Shown: piece by piece, positions 43,563-52,982 of the stretch
Layout of the letters: every line of letters begins with the position of its first letter
Numbering within the stretch: the first letter of the stretch is position 1
From: Pseudomonadota bacterium
GTDB lineage: Bacteria > Myxococcota_A > UBA796 > GCA-2862545
Reading direction: 5' to 3'
Assembly: GCA_947505245.1 (NCBI GenBank)
Contig: CANNIZ010000005.1
Span: forward strand, 1 to 64,000
Length of the DNA stretch: 64,000 nucleotides
Notes under the pieces: model-generated
Database searches by the model: none
What the model was told of the DNA's origin: nothing
The model's input: the letters and a program-made list of their open reading frames with translations, nothing else
Program-made: the position numbers and the translations under genes

Positions 43563-45131
43563 ATGCCTGAGACCGAATACGACCGCGTCCCCTACAAGAG
43601 CAATCCCTACAGTGCGACGCACCCAGACCAGATGGCGGTGCTAGCGCGGGTCATGGGAATGGCGTCTCCAAACGTCGACACCTGCCGCTACCTGGAGCTC
43701 GGGTGTGGCGCAGGTGGGAACCTGCTGCCCATGGCCGCGATGATGCCGAACGCAAAGTTCGTCGGCGTGGATCTTGCGCCGACGTCGATCCAGCACGCGA
43801 CGGAAGTGGCGCGCGACCTCGGCCTCACGAACGTCGAGTTCCACGCGATGAGCATCACGGACGTGGACGAGCGGTTTGGCAAGTTCGACTACATCGCGTC
43901 GCACGGCGTGTTCTCGTGGGTGCCGGCCGTGGTGCGCGAGGCGATCCTCCGCGTTTGCCGCGAAAACCTCGTCGAGAACGGCGTGGCCTACGTGAGCTAC
44001 AACTGCTTCCCCGGCTGGGGCCTTCGCGGGCTCGTGCGCGAGATGATGGTGTACCACGTCCAGGATTGGAGCGAGCCGCAGGAGAAGACGTCGCAGGCGC
44101 GCGCGATCCTCGAGTTTCTCGCGACGTCTTCGGAGGGCGGCGAGTGGGGACGGCTGTTGAAGCAAGAGCAAGAGCGCATGGCCGAGCTCTCAGACTGGTA
44201 CATCTACCATGACAATTTGAGCCCGATCAACCAGGCGTTCTGGTTCCACGAGTTCGCGGCGCTGATCGAGAAGGCCGGCATGGAGTACCTCGCGGACTCG
44301 ATGTTCGGAACGATGATGCTCGACAACTTCCCGCAGACGGTGAAGGACGTGCTCACCGGCTTGCAAGGTGAGCTTGTGCGGACCGAGCAGTACCTGGACT
44401 TCATCCGGTGCCGGTACTTCCGGCAGTCGCTGATCGTGCACGACGGCGCGCCGGTGAACCGCCGCATCGAGGCCGACCGCGTGACGGACCTTCGGTTCAC
44501 CACGCGCGCGCTGCCGACCGGTCCGGTGGACTTCACGAAGGGCGTCGTCGCGACGTTCAAGTCGCCTGATGGTCTCGAGGTCACCAGCGACAACCCCCTC
44601 GTGAAGGCGGCCCTCGTCGAGATCTTCGAGTGCAGGCCCGACGCGATCCACTTCGACGACCTGCTGGCGCGAGCCCGCGCGCGCTCGGGCGACACGGCCA
44701 CCGACGCCGCGGCGATCGCGAAGGCGCGCTTGACGCTGTCCTCGAACCTGCTGTCGTGTTTTGCGACGTCCGTGGTCATCCCGCACGTGTGGAAGGCACC
44801 CGCGGCGATCAAGGTCGCGCAGATGCCCAAGCTGTTCCCGTACGCGCGCTACCAGGCCGAGAACGGGATGCAGATCCTTACGAACCTCAGGCACGAAGGC
44901 GCGAAGATCGACACGTTTGAGCGTGTCGTGGCGATCGCGTGTGACGGTACGCGCGATCGGGACGCGATCGTCGCGTTCATGATGCGAGCGGTCGACAAAG
45001 AGGAGCTCCAGGTCCGCAGCGAAGACGGCCCGTTCAAGACGCCGGCCGATCTCGAGCGCGAGCTCGGGCCTGCGGTGGACTCGGCCGTCGTCATCCTGAT
45101 GCGCCTCGGCCTCCTGGTCGAAGGCGACTGA
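43563..45131 (+). CDS. SAM methyltransferase with regulatory domain (copy 2)
   Basis: A 522-residue paralogue of the gene at 20543. ATG 43563 follows GGTGGTAGGG. It has YLELGCGAGGN as SAM motif I, DYIASHGVFSWVPA, the shared mark VAYVSYNCFPGWG, then a regulatory domain beginning near WYIYHDNLSPINQAFWFHEF. The opening MPETEYDRVPYKSNPYSATHPD is typical of PF10119 proteins. The substrate is not known. The ~190-residue C-terminal part is helical and may bind a partner. Confidence 0.85.
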   Translation: MPETEYDRVPYKSNPYSATHPDQMAVLARVMGMASPNVDTCRYLELGCGAGGNLLPMAAMMPNAKFVGVDLAPTSIQHATEVARDLGLTNVEFHAMSITDVDERFGKFDYIASHGVFSWVPAVVREAILRVCRENLVENGVAYVSYNCFPGWGLRGLVREMMVYHVQDWSEPQEKTSQARAILEFLATSSEGGEWGRLLKQEQERMAELSDWYIYHDNLSPINQAFWFHEFAALIEKAGMEYLADSMFGTMMLDNFPQTVKDVLTGLQGELVRTEQYLDFIRCRYFRQSLIVHDGAPVNRRIEADRVTDLRFTTRALPTGPVDFTKGVVATFKSPDGLEVTSDNPLVKAALVEIFECRPDAIHFDDLLARARARSGDTATDAAAIAKARLTLSSNLLSCFATSVVIPHVWKAPAAIKVAQMPKLFPYARYQAENGMQILTNLRHEGAKIDTFERVVAIACDGTRDRDAIVAFMMRAVDKEELQVRSEDGPFKTPADLERELGPAVDSAVVILMRLGLLVEGD

Positions 45132-45134
45132 CGC

Positions 45135-46247
45135 TCAGGCGAGCAGCGACGCGACCTCTTCCACCTGACGGAAGCCGTCGGCGAGCAGGAAGTCACCGCG
45201 TCGGCCGTAGCTCTTGTTGCCGAGCACGAAGAACCGCGGCTCGGGGTTGACGAGCAGGTCAGCTCCCGACGCCTTCGGGGTGAGGCAGTCGCCGTCGGGC
45301 TGCAGGGCGGCGGCGAGCTTCATCGGCGCCTCCGATGCGTAGCAGTGGTGGACCTGCAGCTCGCGCGTGAGGTTGAGGTCCGGCCGGAAGCCGCAGCAGG
45401 CGACGATGTGATCGACGATGAGCGTCTCACCCGACGACAACCGAACCTCCACGCCGTTTGGACCTTCGACGTAGGCCTGGATGACCACCCCGACGAGGTG
45501 CCGGACCTCGTCTTTTGCGGCGCGGGCTGCGAGGTACAGCGCCCGGCGATCGGGCAGGGGATCTTCGGCGGGCGAGACGAACGCGGGTCCGGCTTCGGCG
45601 CGGCCGAGCCACGTGATCGCCGGGGCGGGATCGAGGGCCTGCAGGGACACCAGCGCCGTACACGCCGACGCTCCGTCGCCGATGACCAGCACGCGCTTGC
45701 CCCCGAGGTGCTCGACGTGGGCCGGCGCGTGCAGCAGCCGTCCGGGGCCGAGGTTGCGCTCGCCGAGCGCGGGCAGGCCGCCAGCGCCGGTGGGGACGCG
45801 ATCGCCGAACACGCCAGTGCAGTCGATCACGGCGTCTGCGACGACGTCCATCTCGCCGCGCGGCCCCTCGATCATCAACCGGAACGCGTCGCTCGCGCGG
45901 CGGGCGCCGAGGGGAGCAGCCTTCTTCAAGGTCGTGCGCGAGACGCCGATGACGCGGTGGTGTGCGTGGATCGGCAGGTGACGCGCGAGCGGCGCCAGGT
46001 ATCGATCGACGAGCTCCTGCCCGAAGGGAAAGCGCGTCGGATCGTCGAGCTCAGGGGTTCCCACGAGGGCCCGTCCCCGCGCCGTCGTGCTCATCGACCA
46101 CGGCGTGAACATGCGGATGTGCGCCCACGTCCGGACGGCGGCGCCGGGCTCTCCGGCTTCGTACACGCTGACGTCATGTCCGTCCGCGAGCAATCGCGCT
46201 GCGGCTTCGAGCCCGATCGGGCCCGCTCCGACGATTGCAACTCGCAT
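45135..46247 (-). CDS. FAD-dependent NAD(P)-binding oxidoreductase
   Basis: A 370-residue flavoprotein. ATG 46247 has GGAGG 5 bases upstream. MRVAIVGAGPIGLEAAARLL is the FAD dinucleotide fold and KRVLVIGDGASACTALVSL near residue 165 is a second nucleotide fold, as in flavin monooxygenases and thioredoxin-reductase-like enzymes. A redox CxxC is absent. IDCTGVFGD fits the ATG/FMO loop. The substrate is unknown. Convergent with the methyltransferase (3 bases apart) and divergent from tsaD. Confidence 0.85.
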   Translation of the reverse strand: MRVAIVGAGPIGLEAAARLLADGHDVSVYEAGEPGAAVRTWAHIRMFTPWSMSTTARGRALVGTPELDDPTRFPFGQELVDRYLAPLARHLPIHAHHRVIGVSRTTLKKAAPLGARRASDAFRLMIEGPRGEMDVVADAVIDCTGVFGDRVPTGAGGLPALGERNLGPGRLLHAPAHVEHLGGKRVLVIGDGASACTALVSLQALDPAPAITWLGRAEAGPAFVSPAEDPLPDRRALYLAARAAKDEVRHLVGVVIQAYVEGPNGVEVRLSSGETLIVDHIVACCGFRPDLNLTRELQVHHCYASEAPMKLAAALQPDGDCLTPKASGADLLVNPEPRFFVLGNKSYGRRGDFLLADGFRQVEEVASLLA

Positions 46248-46294
46248 CGACACCTCCAAGCTCGCGAGGGTACACGGTGGCAGGGTGTTGTGCC

Positions 46295-47269
46295 ATGCGC
46301 GTGCTGGGCATCGAGACGAGCTGCGACGAGACAGCCGCGAGCGTTGTTGCAGAGGAAGGCGTGTTGTCGGACGTCGTGCACACGCAGACGGTGCACGCGG
46401 AGTGGGGCGGCGTGGTGCCCGAGCTCGCGGCGCGCGCGCACCTCGAGAAGCTGGGGCCCACCGTGCAGGCGGCCCTTGCCGAGGCAGGGATTGCGCGGCC
46501 CGAGGCTGTCGCGGCCACCGCCGGACCCGGTTTGATCGGCGCTGTGTTGGTGGGGCTTTCGTTTGCGAAGGCCCTCGCGGCCGGCTGGGACGTGCCGTTC
46601 ATCGGGGTGAACCACCTCGAGGCGCACATGTTGGCGCCGCTGCTCGAGACACCCGCGCCCACGTTCCCGTTCCTCGCGCTGGTCGTGAGCGGCGGCCACA
46701 CGGCGCTGTACCGATGCGAAGGGCTCGGTCGGTACGAGGTGCTCGGGCAGACCGTCGACGACGCTGCCGGCGAGGCGTACGACAAGGTCGCGCGGATGCT
46801 CGGGCTCGGCTGGCCGGGCGGTCCCGTCGTCGATGCGCTCGCGGCGTCGGGCGATCCGACGGCGGTGCGCCTGCCGCGCCCGCTTCCGAACCAGGGCCAC
46901 GGCGCGTACGACCTGTCGTTTTCGGGGCTGAAGACGGCGGTGCGCCAGGCCCTCGCCCGCGAGCCGCGCCCGTCCGACGCCGACGTGTGCGCGTCGTTTC
47001 AGGCGGCAGCCGTGGACTGCCTGATCGACCGCCTGGAGCGAGCCGCCAAGGACACCGGCATCCGTCGCGTGGCCGTGACGGGCGGCGTCGCCGCGAACTC
47101 GGAGCTGCGAGCGCGGCTCGCGGCGGGACGACTGGAGGCGTTCATCCCGCCTCGCAAGCGATGCACGGACAACGCCGCGATGGTCGCGAACGTAGGCCGC
47201 AGGTACCTGCTCGCCGGCCGCCGGGACGCGTTCGACCTCGCGGCGAGGCCGTCGTGGAGCCCGGCCTGA
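46295..47269 (+). CDS. tsaD: TsaD, tRNA N6-threonylcarbamoyl-adenosine transferase
   Basis: A 324-residue protein of normal length from ATG 46295. MRVLGIETSCDETAAS, the metal site VNHLEAHM, VVSGGHTALY, DDAAGEAYDKVARMLGLG and FSGLKTAV are all diagnostic. TsaD moves the threonylcarbamoyl group onto A37 of ANN-reading tRNAs with TsaB and TsaE, which are not in the window. It is convergent with the metal-importer permease, 2 bases apart. Confidence 0.97.
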   Translation: MRVLGIETSCDETAASVVAEEGVLSDVVHTQTVHAEWGGVVPELAARAHLEKLGPTVQAALAEAGIARPEAVAATAGPGLIGAVLVGLSFAKALAAGWDVPFIGVNHLEAHMLAPLLETPAPTFPFLALVVSGGHTALYRCEGLGRYEVLGQTVDDAAGEAYDKVARMLGLGWPGGPVVDALAASGDPTAVRLPRPLPNQGHGAYDLSFSGLKTAVRQALAREPRPSDADVCASFQAAAVDCLIDRLERAAKDTGIRRVAVTGGVAANSELRARLAAGRLEAFIPPRKRCTDNAAMVANVGRRYLLAGRRDAFDLAARPSWSPA

Positions 47270-47271
47270 AC

Positions 47272-48576
47272 CTACGGGAGCTCGAGGCCCTTGGCTGCGG
47301 CTTCCCAGCCCGTTGGGGGCGCCGCGGCCCACGCGGCCCAGGCGCCCGAGTCCGGGCCTGACAGCGCATCGTACGTGGGCGCTGCGGCCCCTGCGATTGC
47401 GCGCAGTCGATCGTCGGCTTCCATGCGCGTGAACGGCGTGGGGGACTGCACGAGGGAGGCGAGGATGGCGAGCCCCTGCGCGTCGCCGGCGCGGACGAGC
47501 CCGGCCCCGATCAACAGCCGCAGGGATTCGTCGGATTCGCGAGGCGCTGCCTCGACGAGCGCGGCGGGTCGATCCATGTGCGCGCGGTACCAGGCCTCCC
47601 GTACGGTGCTGGCCGCGGCCGGGTCGAGCGCGTCGGTGGGCGCGGCGACGACCGCGGGCGCGGGCTCGTGATCGTGGTCCTCTGCGACCGGCAGCTGCTT
47701 GAACCCGAACAACACGACCGCGATGCTGATCGCGGTGGCGGCGAGTCCGCCGGCTACCTTGAGCGGCTCGGTGGACGTCTTCAGCGCCCAGATGATCAGC
47801 GACAGGAGGAGCGCAGCCCCGAGCAGTACGACGATGATCGGCCCGGCGCCGTGCTCGTAGCTGACTCCTACGCCGACGATCGACGCGGCCGAGGCGACGC
47901 CCCAGGCGACGAGCAGCCTTGGGACGACGCCATCGACGAACAGCCGCGCGATCACGGCGGGCACGATCAGGTAGCTGAAGATCAACAACACGCCGCCCAC
48001 GTGCACGATCGTGGTGATCACGACGCCGAACGTGAGGTAGAACAACAGGTCCCACAGCGCGACGTTGTGCCCCTCGCGTTCGGCTTCGGCGGGGTGAAAG
48101 CTCACCTGGAGCAGCCGCTTTCGGATGGCGAAGTGGAGCCCGCCGACGGCGACGGCGACGACCGCCATCACGGTGATCTCGCTCCATCGCACCCACACGA
48201 TGTTCCCGACGGTCAGGTGCTGGAGCTTTTCGGCGCCGTGGGGGTCGGCTCCGAAGTCGAGCACGACAGCGGCTGCGGCCGCACCAACGGCATAGGCGAT
48301 GCCGATGATCGCCTCCTGCGGCACGCGCTTCTCGAACGTACGGGCCATGGAGAACGCGATGGCGCCGAACAACGTGAACAGCAGTCCGAGGGCATACGCT
48401 GCGGGTTCGTCGGGCTCGTGGCCCATGAACACCGCGACGGTGGTGCCGAGGGCGGCCACCTGGGCCAGCGCGAGATCGACGAAGATGACCTCGCGCTGGA
48501 GCACGTGCAGGCCGAACCAGCCGAGGATCAATGCCATGATGAGACAGGCCGCGATGGGCGCAAGCATCCAGGTCAT
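47272..48576 (-). CDS. znuB: ZnuB-type metal ABC permease with C-terminal extension
   Basis: A 434-residue protein. Residues 1-300 are an ABC-3 family permease with eight or nine helices (VIFVDLALAQVAALGTTVA; VGGVLLIFSYLIVPAVIA). Family members end near residue 280. Here a hydrophobic segment is followed by VAEDHDHEP and a ~125-residue soluble domain with helical repeat pattern (VREAWYRAHMDRPAALVE, LLIGAGLVRAGDAQGLAIL), probably HEAT-like and periplasmic. It overlaps the binding-protein gene in ATGA. No ABC ATPase gene is present. Confidence 0.88.
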   Translation of the reverse strand: MTWMLAPIAACLIMALILGWFGLHVLQREVIFVDLALAQVAALGTTVAVFMGHEPDEPAAYALGLLFTLFGAIAFSMARTFEKRVPQEAIIGIAYAVGAAAAAVVLDFGADPHGAEKLQHLTVGNIVWVRWSEITVMAVVAVAVGGLHFAIRKRLLQVSFHPAEAEREGHNVALWDLLFYLTFGVVITTIVHVGGVLLIFSYLIVPAVIARLFVDGVVPRLLVAWGVASAASIVGVGVSYEHGAGPIIVVLLGAALLLSLIIWALKTSTEPLKVAGGLAATAISIAVVLFGFKQLPVAEDHDHEPAPAVVAAPTDALDPAAASTVREAWYRAHMDRPAALVEAAPRESDESLRLLIGAGLVRAGDAQGLAILASLVQSPTPFTRMEADDRLRAIAGAAAPTYDALSGPDSGAWAAWAAAPPTGWEAAAKGLELP

Positions 48577-49547
48577 GGCGTGGCGATCTCGTGGACGAGC
48601 GTGTCCATGAACGAGAAGTAGTCGGTGGCTGCCGGAACGCCTTCGACATTGCCGGGGACGACGTCGACCGTCGCCCCGACCTGCTCGGCCATCACGTGCG
48701 CGAGGCGGTCATCGTAGAAGGACTCGATCACGATGGTGGTGCAGCCCCTGGCCTTCATGGCGGCGGCGAGCTCGTCGCGGTGGGAGGCGGACGGTGCAAT
48801 CCCAGGCCGATCTTCGATGTATCCGACGGTGTCGACGCCGAACCGCGCGATGAAGTAGCTCCAGCTCTGGTGGTAGAACACCACGGGCTTGCCGCGCAGC
48901 GCCGCGCCGTCCTTCAGCCAGCCGCCGAGCTTTGGGGTGAGGCCCTTCGACTCGAGGAACGGGGCGAGCTTGCCGCCGCGCTCGAGCCGTTCGAGCAGGT
49001 CGCCGCCCATGAACGCGACGAGCTCCTTTCCGAACAGCCGTTCGTCGATCTTCGCGCGAAACGCCTTCGCGTTTGCGGTGTAGGTCGCCGCGTTGGCCGG
49101 GTCGACGCGCCCGAGACCCGCCGCGATGTTGTCAGCCACGATCGGCGCGTTCAGGGGGTCGAGCCAGACGTGGGGGTTGCCCTCGGGGTGCATGTCCCCC
49201 TGCGCACGCGAGAGGTTCACGGGGACGTCGAGGCGGGGGACGTTGTCGGTGGCCTTGACGTAGCCGGGCTGTCCGACGCGGATCTTCGGGTTTCCGGCCC
49301 CGTCGAGGACGCGCTCGGACCACAGCTCGAGGCCCATGCCCGTCTCGATGTAGACATCGGCCGCGCCGACCTTCGCCATCAGCGCGGGTGTTGGTGAGAG
49401 GAAGTGTGGATCCTCCGAACCGCGCGCGAGCGTGGTGATCTTCGCGGTCGGCGCCACCTCGTGCGCGATGGAGCCGAGGTACGGCAGGGTGGCGACGATG
49501 TCGATCGCCAGGGCGTTGTTGCACAGGAGCAGCAGGACAGCGATCAT
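48573..49547 (-). CDS. znuA: ZnuA-type metal-binding periplasmic protein
   Basis: A 324-residue cluster-9 solute-binding protein. MIAVLLLLCNNALA is the signal. Metal ligands fit His48 (SEDPHFLSP), His126 (GNPHVWLDP), His226 (YHQSWSYF) and an acidic residue in VIESFYDD. Three His plus one acid suits zinc or manganese; the His/Asp-rich loop of many ZnuA proteins is reduced to DMHPEGNPH. It should feed the coupled permease. It overlaps the porin-like gene upstream (ATGA). Confidence 0.92.
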   Translation of the reverse strand: MIAVLLLLCNNALAIDIVATLPYLGSIAHEVAPTAKITTLARGSEDPHFLSPTPALMAKVGAADVYIETGMGLELWSERVLDGAGNPKIRVGQPGYVKATDNVPRLDVPVNLSRAQGDMHPEGNPHVWLDPLNAPIVADNIAAGLGRVDPANAATYTANAKAFRAKIDERLFGKELVAFMGGDLLERLERGGKLAPFLESKGLTPKLGGWLKDGAALRGKPVVFYHQSWSYFIARFGVDTVGYIEDRPGIAPSASHRDELAAAMKARGCTTIVIESFYDDRLAHVMAEQVGATVDVVPGNVEGVPAATDYFSFMDTLVHEIATP

Positions 49548-50755
49548 TTGTTCACCCAGTAAGGCTCGATGGGGTGGGAGCCCCACACGAAGGTAAATTG
49601 GAGGTCTCCGCGCAGGTCGCCGGTGTCTCCGGCGGACAGGCTCGCGCGAACGCGTAGGAATTCGGACGTGTAGTAGGACACAGCGGCGGACAATTCCTTT
49701 CCTTGCGGACCGGTACCGGGCGCGAACCAGTCCCCGCGCAGCGCGAAGTACACGGGACGGGCGGGCTGGAGCAGGAGCGACGCGTAGGCACCCTTCGCGC
49801 CGTCGGTGTTCGCGAGGCCCTCGGCGAGCAGCGTCACCGAGCGCGACTGGCTCGGCTTCCAGCGCAGCGTCAGGTCCGCCCCGCCGATCGCGAGCTCGCG
49901 CAGCCCGGTACCGGTGCCGCCGAGAGCGACGTCGACGTTGCCGAACGTCTTGAACAGCTCGGCGCGTCCGAGCCAGCCTGGCGTGGCGGTCTCCGACGCC
50001 GGGTCCCAGGGTTGGCCCGACAGCACGCCGCCGGTGAACGTCGCCCCGACCTTGGTGCTTGGGATGCGCCAGTCCACCGTCAGGCCCGTGTCGTTGAACC
50101 CCTCGTCGCCGAGGATGCCCACCGTCACGAGGGGTGAGCCCGTCCACGGCAGGTCGTGGGGGTGCGTGCGGTTCACCAGCCCGAACGGCTGCCGGAACTT
50201 TCCGACCCGCGCCGAGAAGCCGCGCGGGAGCGACACGAGATCGAGGTAGACCTCCTCGGGCGAGACGCTGAATTCACCGGCGGTGCCCGGATCGGACTTC
50301 AGCGGGTCCTCCTGCTCGAGCGCGAAGATCGCGACGGCGTTCGCATACGGATCGACCGCCTCGCGCACGTCGAACTCGAGGCTGCGCAGCCAGGGCCCCG
50401 AGCGGGGATCGACGGAACCATTGTGGCTCCCGACGCTGGCAAATCCGTCACCGAACGCGGTGATGCGGGGGTTCATGATGTTCTTCGGCGGGGTGGCTGT
50501 GGGTGGTGGCGGCGGATCCGAGCCTGCGAGGGCCTCGGCTTCGCGCATGAAGTCGTCAGCCGCCGCTTGCTGTTGTTGCTGTTTCATCGTGGCGAGTTCA
50601 GCTTCGAGAGCGGCCACCCGCGCGGCGAGCTCCGGGTCGCCTGGCGACTCGGGTGGGGTCTGCGCCAGCGCGGCGCCGACCCCCAGGAATAGGGGTAGGA
50701 ACAAGGGAATTGTCCGTGAAATGAGTTCGGGCGGAGGGCGCACAAACACGTGCAC
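49544..50755 (-). CDS. Outer-membrane porin-like protein of the metal operon
   Basis: About 403 residues. The start is uncertain: GTG 50755, 50749 or 50743, none with a clear ribosome site. A signal (LFLPLFLGVGAALAQ) precedes a coiled coil with a glutamine run (about 40-65), a Pro-rich linker and a ~300-residue beta-barrel (FGDGFASVGSHNGS, VGKFRQPFGLVNRTHPHD) ending in an aromatic residue pattern YWVNK. A coiled-coil plus barrel layout is seen in porins. Its coupling to the ZnuA-type gene suggests that it lets metal through the outer membrane. Confidence 0.75.
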   Translation of the reverse strand: MHVFVRPPPELISRTIPLFLPLFLGVGAALAQTPPESPGDPELAARVAALEAELATMKQQQQQAAADDFMREAEALAGSDPPPPPTATPPKNIMNPRITAFGDGFASVGSHNGSVDPRSGPWLRSLEFDVREAVDPYANAVAIFALEQEDPLKSDPGTAGEFSVSPEEVYLDLVSLPRGFSARVGKFRQPFGLVNRTHPHDLPWTGSPLVTVGILGDEGFNDTGLTVDWRIPSTKVGATFTGGVLSGQPWDPASETATPGWLGRAELFKTFGNVDVALGGTGTGLRELAIGGADLTLRWKPSQSRSVTLLAEGLANTDGAKGAYASLLLQPARPVYFALRGDWFAPGTGPQGKELSAAVSYYTSEFLRVRASLSAGDTGDLRGDLQFTFVWGSHPIEPYWVNK

Positions 50756-50773
50756 CCTCGAAAACGCAGCCGA

Positions 50774-51175
50774 TCACACGTTCCGGGGAGGAGAGGTCTT
50801 TGGGGCGTAGGAGAGGACGCGCGCGGCGGGCGGAGGCCTCGGGCGCGCGGCGTGGACGATGAGCGGCTTTGGCTCGGCGACCCGCTTCGCGAGCACCACC
50901 GGCGTGGGAGGCGTCGCGTTGTTGAGGGCGCCGCCGAACACGCAGCCGTGCTCGTGTTTGAGGGGCGCGTGCTCCTCGTTCTTCGCCTTGGCGCCGGATT
51001 CGTCACTCGCCGACGCTCCCGCCTCAATCCACTCGCCGTGTTCGGCACAGCGGACGTGTGGGTTGGTCACCCAGTGGAGCTCCTGAGCGACCGAACCGCC
51101 CAGCCACGCGAGTACGACCGTGCACAGCACGAACAGGTTTCGGAGTTGGCGCCAGGGGACCACTGTGGAAGTCAT
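50774..51175 (-). CDS. Small exported His/Cys-rich protein
   Basis: A 133-residue protein from ATG 51175. A hydrophobic segment (LFVLCTVVLAWLGGSVAQ) is a signal or anchor. The next 55 residues hold two clusters, HWVTNPHVRCAEHGEW and EEHAPLKHEHGCVFGG, suited to metal binding. The tail is Pro/Arg-rich. I know no family. It lies just before the porin-like, ZnuA-type and ZnuB-type genes, so it may be a periplasmic metal carrier or sensor. Confidence 0.65.
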   Translation of the reverse strand: MTSTVVPWRQLRNLFVLCTVVLAWLGGSVAQELHWVTNPHVRCAEHGEWIEAGASASDESGAKAKNEEHAPLKHEHGCVFGGALNNATPPTPVVLAKRVAEPKPLIVHAARPRPPPAARVLSYAPKTSPPRNV

Positions 51176-51203
51176 CACCCGGTCAGGGGGGGCGGTCAAC
51201 GGA

Positions 51204-52982
51204 CTACAGGCGGGCTCCAAGACGCACGCCGGCTACGATCCCGCTCGAGGTGATCGTTCGTTCAACACCATCTTGCACGAACCACGCGACGTCGTCTCCG
51301 ACCTCAAGGCCGCCGTACCAGGACAGCGGCGCGTCGCTGCCGTCCGCGACCCCCGCGCGAACGCGCACGTGGGCTCCCGACGGGGATCCGCCGCCTGCCA
51401 GCCCGAGATCCAGGTTGAGCCCGCCCAGGGGCACCACAGCGCCCAGGCCGAGGCGCGCTTGTGGGACGAAATACGTTTGCCGGACGTCCGGGTCGTCCAC
51501 GGGCCGGGTCACGAGGCCCGCGGTGGACACGCCCCCGCCGATGTCCACGACGACGGACCGCCCGATGGACAGGCCCGCGTAGGCCGCGCCGCGAAGCCCG
51601 CTGGGGGCCACGCCCAACGCCCCGTCCCAAAACACGCCGACGGGACCTGCGGGCACGTGCCCCGTGCTCGCGACGGCGCCGTGGAAGCCCGCGTCGGAGA
51701 GCGATGGAACGTAGACGTCGGTTCCGTCGACGCCAGACGCCTGTGAGGCCGTGCCGAGGCCTGCCACGACGCCGATCACGATCGGCGGGTAGACGGAGGC
51801 GTCGCCTGGGGTGGTCTTGTCGACCGTGGTGGGCGCGACGACGCCGAGCCACTCGGGAGGGAGCTCCGCGTTGCGCACAAAGCGGGTGTCCCAGCGCACC
51901 TTCAGCCGCTGGATGATGTGCACACCCGACAGGTCGGGGACGGTCGTGACCTGACGACCGTCCACGTAGAACGTCGCGTCGGTGGGCAGCTTCACCGATC
52001 CAGGGAGGGACGCGGGTGGAGGGCGGTAGGCCTGCAGCTCCGAGGGCGTGCCGCTGCGGTCGACGGTGGGCTGGATGAACAGCGCGGTGCCGAGGGGCTC
52101 GGGCCACAGCTGCCCGGTGGCGTACTCGACGACGGCGAGGTCGACGAGGAACCTCGCCCACGTCTCGCGGGGTACGGGCTCGGTGAAGCAGGCGACCTCG
52201 ACGCGAAGCTGCTTGTAGACCGCGCCAAACGTGGGGAGATCGTCGTTGTCGAGGGCTTCGGAGGCCGTTGCGACCTGTTCGCGAAACCCGGCGGCGTCCA
52301 GTGGCTTGCACACGTCAACGTTGGCTACGCCCTCGGCGCTGGCGTCCCCATACCGTTTGCGCGCATCGGCCAGCGTCACAGCGGGTTCTTCCTCGGCGGG
52401 CACCCAGCTGGGCTTCTTGACGACGGTGTTGTAGCCGAGGACCATCTCCGGAAACGATCCGCCGTCCTGCCACCAGCCGTCTTCGCGGCCCTTCGCGGTG
52501 AACGTCTGCATGAGCACGGGCACGTCTGCGCGCGCTTCCGGCTTGTCGAGGTAGCGGCCGTTCAGGAACACCGCGCCCCCTTTGGGTGGGGCGAGCGTGC
52601 GCCCTTCGGCCGATTCGAAGCCCGGTTCGACGGCCTCCGCGATTATCTGACGCAGCGGGTGGGTAGGCCCCACCACCGACGGCCAGGGGTACTGGGAATA
52701 CGCCGCGTCGGCCGCGTGGGCCCAACGGATCGCCTCGTCTTCGTCCTGCTGGTAGAACCGCACGATCGCCATGTCATGCGCGAACCGGGCGACGTCGGAC
52801 GGCTTCACGACGGCGTTCACGCACGGCAACATCGCCTCGGTCTCTTCGATGATCGGCGTGAGCGAGTCCGTCCGGCCTTTTGCAAACAGCGAGTCGAACA
52901 TGTCGAGCCGACCTGCGAGATCGACAGGTGAGACTGCGGTGCATTCGGCGCCGAACGCCGACGATAGGGCGAGCAACACCAT
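51204..52982 (-). CDS. Periplasmic protein encoded with a Ser/Thr kinase
   Basis: A 592-residue protein. ATG 52982 shares one base with the kinase stop and begins a signal peptide (MVLLALSSAFGAEC). Residues about 20-330 form two similar halves (LAGRLDMFDSLFAKG / TEAMLPCVNAVV and FREQVATASEALDNDDLP / LRVEVACFTEPV), each followed by an insert like FLNGRYLDKPEAR or FYVDGRQVTTVPD. The C-terminal ~200 residues have strands like a small barrel. The family is unknown. Its coupling suggests that it works with the kinase's outer domain. Confidence 0.7.
   Translation of the reverse strand: MVLLALSSAFGAECTAVSPVDLAGRLDMFDSLFAKGRTDSLTPIIEETEAMLPCVNAVVKPSDVARFAHDMAIVRFYQQDEDEAIRWAHAADAAYSQYPWPSVVGPTHPLRQIIAEAVEPGFESAEGRTLAPPKGGAVFLNGRYLDKPEARADVPVLMQTFTAKGREDGWWQDGGSFPEMVLGYNTVVKKPSWVPAEEEPAVTLADARKRYGDASAEGVANVDVCKPLDAAGFREQVATASEALDNDDLPTFGAVYKQLRVEVACFTEPVPRETWARFLVDLAVVEYATGQLWPEPLGTALFIQPTVDRSGTPSELQAYRPPPASLPGSVKLPTDATFYVDGRQVTTVPDLSGVHIIQRLKVRWDTRFVRNAELPPEWLGVVAPTTVDKTTPGDASVYPPIVIGVVAGLGTASQASGVDGTDVYVPSLSDAGFHGAVASTGHVPAGPVGVFWDGALGVAPSGLRGAAYAGLSIGRSVVVDIGGGVSTAGLVTRPVDDPDVRQTYFVPQARLGLGAVVPLGGLNLDLGLAGGGSPSGAHVRVRAGVADGSDAPLSWYGGLEVGDDVAWFVQDGVERTITSSGIVAGVRLGARL

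Noticed and set aside
46091-48649. An 852-codon minus-strand frame across tsaD and the permease gene.
   Set aside because: It is Arg-rich shadow coding in high-GC DNA; tsaD on the other strand and the permease in another frame have full family motifs.
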